From the NCBI GenBank assembly GCA_934247225.1, contig CAKQJE010000012.1:15691-79690 (forward strand): a stretch of 64,000 bases of DNA, given 5' to 3'. The position numbers were made by a program, and so were the translations under genes. Under the pieces are notes generated by a model. The model searched no databases. It saw only the letters and a program-made list of their open reading frames with translations, and was not told the origin of the DNA. Of this stretch, positions 61,463-64,000 are shown in pieces. Source of the stretch: an uncultured Clostridia bacterium (GTDB lineage Bacteria; Bacillota; Clostridia; Christensenellales; Borkfalkiaceae). The stretch's first letter is position 1; each line of letters opens with the position of its first letter.

Positions 61463-61896
61463 AAAACGTAGCCGTGGATATGAAAACCGCGCTCGAAAAA
61501 TATGGGCGATATGTGGGAACGACCGTCGGCACGAGTATGCGCCCGATGATAAAAAGCGGAAAAGATATCGTCGTTATCGCGGCGAAAAAGCACCGGCTCA
61601 ACGTATACGACGTAGCGCTTTATAAGCGCGGCGACGAGAACGTTTTGCATCGCGTGCTTGAAGTGAAAGAGGACGGTTACGTAACGAGAGGAGATAATTG
61701 CTTGCAGAACGAATTCGTCGCCGAGAAGGATGTTATAGGCGTACTCGAAACCTATTTCAAAGGCGATAAACAGATCGATTTAAAGAGCAAAAAGTATCTG
61801 AAATACGTAAAAAGACGATTGAAATATTATCCGTTAAGGAAATTTTTCTTTACCGTCGGACAAAAATTTAAAGGAATTTTCAAAAAGCGCAAATGA
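61459..61896 (+). CDS. S24/S26-family (signal-peptidase-like) serine peptidase
   Basis: The 145-residue protein has GTSMRPMIKSGKDIVVI (nucleophile Ser26 of the SMxP motif), DVALYKRGDENVLHRVLEV and YVTRGDNCLQ (GDN box), the core of the S24/S26 fold. A Lys general base as in type I signal peptidases is not certain; His64-Arg65 stands in the equivalent strand. The C-terminal 35 residues are strongly basic and aromatic and may lie on the membrane. It has no N-terminal membrane helix. It is coupled by ATGA overlaps to both neighbours. Confidence 0.82.
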   Translation: MKNVAVDMKTALEKYGRYVGTTVGTSMRPMIKSGKDIVVIAAKKHRLNVYDVALYKRGDENVLHRVLEVKEDGYVTRGDNCLQNEFVAEKDVIGVLETYFKGDKQIDLKSKKYLKYVKRRLKYYPLRKFFFTVGQKFKGIFKKRK

Positions 61897-63515
61897 AGAA
61901 AGATAAAACAACCGAGCGGCTCAAAAAAACAATAAAACCGTACTCGTCGGCTATAAAACTTATATCCGTTTTTTCGGTCGCGGCGGCGCTTCTGTCGGTG
62001 GGGTTTGCGTATTTCGCAAAGTTTCTCGTAAACGGCATCGCCGATAAAAATTCCGAAATAATTCTGATTTTTGCCTGCTGCCTGGTTGCGGCGGCGAGTT
62101 TAAGAGTGGTTTTTTTATCGCTGTCGAAATACCTTTCGGAAAAAACGCGTACCAAAATGAGCGTAGATTTAAGAAATTACGCCTTTTCGAGGGCGACGGG
62201 CGCGGAGTTTTCCGAAATCGGGAAACGCCACAGCGGCGAACTCGTTTCGATAATAACTCAGGATTCCGACGAAATCGCATCCGACACCGTTGCGTTTATG
62301 CCCGCGGTTTTGTCTATGGCGGTTCAGCTTTCGGGCGCGCTTGCCGCGCTTTTTATCATCGATTGGATTTTCGGCGTTATAATCGTTATCGGCGGTATTT
62401 TTATTCTCACGCTCAACGCTTTAAGCAAAGGCAAGTATAAAACTTTTCAGTCGAAAATTATGGACGCAGACGCAAAAAATCGCGCGTTTATGCAAGAAAG
62501 CGTTTCTTCTTCCGTAACTTTAAAAGCATACGGCGCAGAAAAAACGTCTGTCGAAAAATCGAAAAAAGTATTGAATGAATATCTCGAAAACCGTATTGCG
62601 AGGGCGAAATTCAACGTCGGCGTAACCGCCGTTTATTCGGTTGTCGCAAATCTCGGGCTTGTTTTCGCCATAATCTGGTGTTCGGCGCGCGCGTTTTCTT
62701 CCTCGGCGGATTACGGCGCGATTTTATCCGTGGTTTTGCTTATGGAGCAGTTGCAACGCCCGTTCACGTCGTTCTCGTCGGTAATGCCCGTGTATTATTC
62801 GAGATATGCGAGCGCGGAAAGATATTTCGAAGTTTGCGATTTAAAGCAGGAACATATCGAAAGATCTATCGGCGTGGCGGAATTTGAAAAACTCGAAATT
62901 AAAAATCTTTCGTTTTCATACGGAGAAAAAACCGTGCTTGAAAACGTGTCGTTCGATATCGAAAAAGGGCAGACAGTGCTTATCGAAGGTATGTCGGGCG
63001 CGGGAAAAACAACGCTTTTTATGCTTATTCTCGGGCTTTTAAAACCGCAACGCGGCGAAATAACCGTAACGGCGGGCGGTAAAGAAATCGTCGTAAACGA
63101 AAACACGAGGGAAATGTTCGCTTACGTTCCGCAAAAAAGTTTCGCGTTTTCGGGAACAATTTACGAAAATCTTACTTTTTTTAACGACGAAAACGGCGGA
63201 GAGTCGGATGAGCGGATCAACGAAGCCTTAAAAACGGTTTGTGCGGAATTCGTTTTCGATTTGCCCGAAGGTTTAAACACAAAACTCGGCGAGCATGGCG
63301 CAGGTCTTTCGGAAGGTCAGCTTCAACGGCTTGCCGTCGCAAGGGCTTTATCGAGCGGCAGACCTGTTCTTTTATTGGACGAAGCGACTTCCGCGCTCGA
63401 TAGTAAAACCGAAGAAAAAATGCTCGAAAATATAAAAAAGAAAAACATTACGTGTATCGAGATTTCGCATAGATCGAAGTCGGAGAGTTTTGCGGATAAA
63501 ACGGTAGTCATTTAA
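61893..63515 (+). CDS. ABC transporter, fused permease and ATPase (type I exporter half)
   Basis: The 540-residue half-transporter has six helices in residues 20-300, then an ATPase with Walker A GMSGAGKTTLFM, Q-loop VPQKSFAF, signature LSEGQLQRLAVARA, Walker B VLLLDEATSALDS and H-loop ISHRSK. There is no N-terminal C39 leader peptidase domain. The separate S24/S26 peptidase upstream could fill that role. It ends rather short after the H-loop. It probably exports a peptide or lipid-linked product of this operon. Confidence 0.9.
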   Translation: MKKDKTTERLKKTIKPYSSAIKLISVFSVAAALLSVGFAYFAKFLVNGIADKNSEIILIFACCLVAAASLRVVFLSLSKYLSEKTRTKMSVDLRNYAFSRATGAEFSEIGKRHSGELVSIITQDSDEIASDTVAFMPAVLSMAVQLSGALAALFIIDWIFGVIIVIGGIFILTLNALSKGKYKTFQSKIMDADAKNRAFMQESVSSSVTLKAYGAEKTSVEKSKKVLNEYLENRIARAKFNVGVTAVYSVVANLGLVFAIIWCSARAFSSSADYGAILSVVLLMEQLQRPFTSFSSVMPVYYSRYASAERYFEVCDLKQEHIERSIGVAEFEKLEIKNLSFSYGEKTVLENVSFDIEKGQTVLIEGMSGAGKTTLFMLILGLLKPQRGEITVTAGGKEIVVNENTREMFAYVPQKSFAFSGTIYENLTFFNDENGGESDERINEALKTVCAEFVFDLPEGLNTKLGEHGAGLSEGQLQRLAVARALSSGRPVLLLDEATSALDSKTEEKMLENIKKKNITCIEISHRSKSESFADKTVVI

Positions 63516-63577
63516 TCCAAAGCTCTGTTTGGGGTTTTAATGGATAGCAATTTAAAGATTTCGATTAAGCGTTTATT

Positions 63578-63619
63578 TTCGGCAAAAGCTCGGGCTTAAA
63601 AGCCCGAGCTTTTGCCGAA
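63578..63619 (+). terminator. Long perfect hairpin after the ABC operon
   Basis: A 20-bp perfect inverted repeat (63578-63597 with 63600-63619) has almost no loop and is followed by a modest T-rich stretch (ATTCCTTATTTTT). It is probably the operon terminator or an mRNA 3' stabiliser. Confidence 0.65.
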
Positions 63620-63679
63620 TTCCTTATTTTTATTGAAAATTTCGCTGTAAAAATATGTAAAATATTTTCAATTTCGGTA

Positions 63680-63708
63680 TTGACAAATATAATATAGTGA
63701 TATATAAT
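63680..63708 (+). promoter_or_regulatory. Consensus sigma-A promoter of a short transcript
   Basis: TTGACA (63680-63685) and TATAAT (63703-63708) are separated by exactly 17 nt. No sizeable reading frame follows before a terminator about 90 nt later. Confidence 0.85.
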
Positions 63709-63714
63709 TAAATA

Positions 63715-63846
63715 AAAGTAAGTTATTAAAAATAATATGTATAACAAACACACTCAGACGAATAAACAGTGAGGTATCCGCCAATGAATCGTGTAGAATG
63801 AAAGCGCAAACGAAAAAAATCCGTTTTTTTTGGTTGCGCTTTTTTA
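63715..63846 (+). ncRNA. Candidate small RNA (about 130 nt)
   Basis: This interval lies between a consensus promoter and a strong terminator (AAGCGCAA / TTGCGCTT stem with an inner A/T-rich hairpin, about 63802-63840, then T residues). It contains only two tiny frames: an 11-codon one at 63738-63773 and MNRVE at 63784-63801, the latter behind GAGGT. It could be a regulatory RNA or a leader-peptide mRNA. I do not recognise a known RNA family. Confidence 0.5.
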
Positions 63847-63877
63847 ACTGAAATAAAAAGGGAAGAGTAAAATATAC

Positions 63878-63915
63878 AAAAGGCTTCTTTGCTTTTCAAA
63901 AAGGCGAAGCCTTTT
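63878..63915. terminator. Intrinsic terminator-like hairpin
   Basis: The stem AAAAGGCTTC/GAAGCCTTTT (63878-63887 with 63906-63915) with an 18-nt loop ends in a T tract on the plus strand. Confidence 0.6.
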
Positions 63916-63920
63916 TGATT

Positions 63921-63980
63921 GTCCTCTTCCGTCTTTTGCGCGCGAGCGCGCAAAATCCACCTTCTCCAAAGGGAGAAGGC
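63921..63980. repeat. Inverted single copy of the palindromic repeat unit
   Basis: The sequence starts GTCCTCTTCCGTCTTTTGCG and ends CCTTCTCCAAAGGGAGAAGG. It is the reverse complement of the tandem units at 17057-17302, with the second hairpin stem changed compensatorily (GCGCGCG/CGCGCGC arms). Confidence 0.85.
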
Positions 63981-64000
63981 AAGAAAAATTTAATAAAAAA

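Noticed and set aside
63540..63599. 19-codon frame MDSNLKISIKRLFSAKARA as a RiPP precursor
   Set aside because: It has no ribosome binding site and its last third lies within a perfect hairpin. It is probably accidental.
1..64000. tRNA, rRNA, known riboswitches, prophage or restriction-modification genes
   Set aside because: I looked for T-arm motifs, T-box signatures, integrases, phage structural proteins and methyltransferases on both strands and saw none. A tRNAscan or Rfam run could still find something I missed.

Overview
The window reads as chromosomal DNA of an endospore-former-lineage Bacillota (class Clostridia). The evidence is an hrcA-grpE-dnaK-dnaJ operon under a CIRCE operator, a spoIIGA-sigE-sigG locus, a Spo0A-type output domain, ribosomal protein L27 with the Firmicutes-type N-terminal extension, and sigma-A promoters of the TTGACA-17-TATAAT type. 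I cannot place it below class level from sequence alone. An uncultured gut Clostridia lineage is a guess. I saw no rRNA, tRNA, CRISPR array, insertion sequence or prophage. Most of the window is core metabolism and housekeeping.

Layout. 0-4.3 kb: end of a small clostridial ATPase-like gene, a two-helix membrane protein, an AbrB-type regulator coupled to a methionine-gamma-lyase-like PLP enzyme, an EamA-type transporter and a lipoprotein. 4.4-9.4 kb: heat-shock operon. 9.4-16.1 kb: a helical-bundle protein, rplU-rpmA, ogg, a GH106-like glycosidase and pyk. 16.4-24 kb: a P-loop kinase, tandem palindromic repeats, a large acidic membrane protein with DUF1508 repeats, two flavoproteins separated by a nested inverted-repeat element, and an MBL-fold hydrolase. 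24.2-34.6 kb: rho, a C26 peptidase, mtnN, a patatin, an EPSP-synthase/shikimate-dehydrogenase-like fusion, an ABC-FtsX protein, a CPBP protease, rlmH and tadA. 34.7-42.3 kb: prs, pth, mfd and a SurA/PrsA-like lipoprotein. 42.4-45.8 kb (minus strand): a WYL regulator and a TetR-controlled ABC exporter. 45.8-48 kb: spoIIGA-sigE and a truncated sigG. 48-54.6 kb: a DUF4303-like protein, a CapD/FlaA1-type dehydratase, then the lower-glycolysis genes pgk-tpiA-gpmI. 54.6-59.6 kb: a lytic transglycosylase, an archaeal-style three-gene glutamate synthase and a Spo0A-like regulator. 59.7-64 kb: a RimK-type ATP-grasp enzyme divergent from a translationally coupled HprK-like kinase / S24-S26 peptidase / ABC transporter operon, then a possible small RNA and one more palindromic repeat.

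How the parts fit. Glycolysis (pgk, tpiA, gpmI, pyk) and nitrogen assimilation look complete and functional. The sporulation genes look damaged or rewired: SpoIIGA and pro-SigE are intact, but SigG stops in the middle of region 2 and runs into a terminator. The only Spo0A-type protein here has a receiver-like domain without the phospho-acceptor aspartate. The most unusual single gene is the EPSPS-SDH fusion, in which most residues expected at both active sites are replaced. At the non-coding level, a 15-nt motif (TATAAGTCGATTAAC) recurs six times, twice as a terminator loop. Two families of palindromic repeats are also dispersed in the window.

All alignments and family assignments were made by eye from memory of the families. 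No database search or folding was run.
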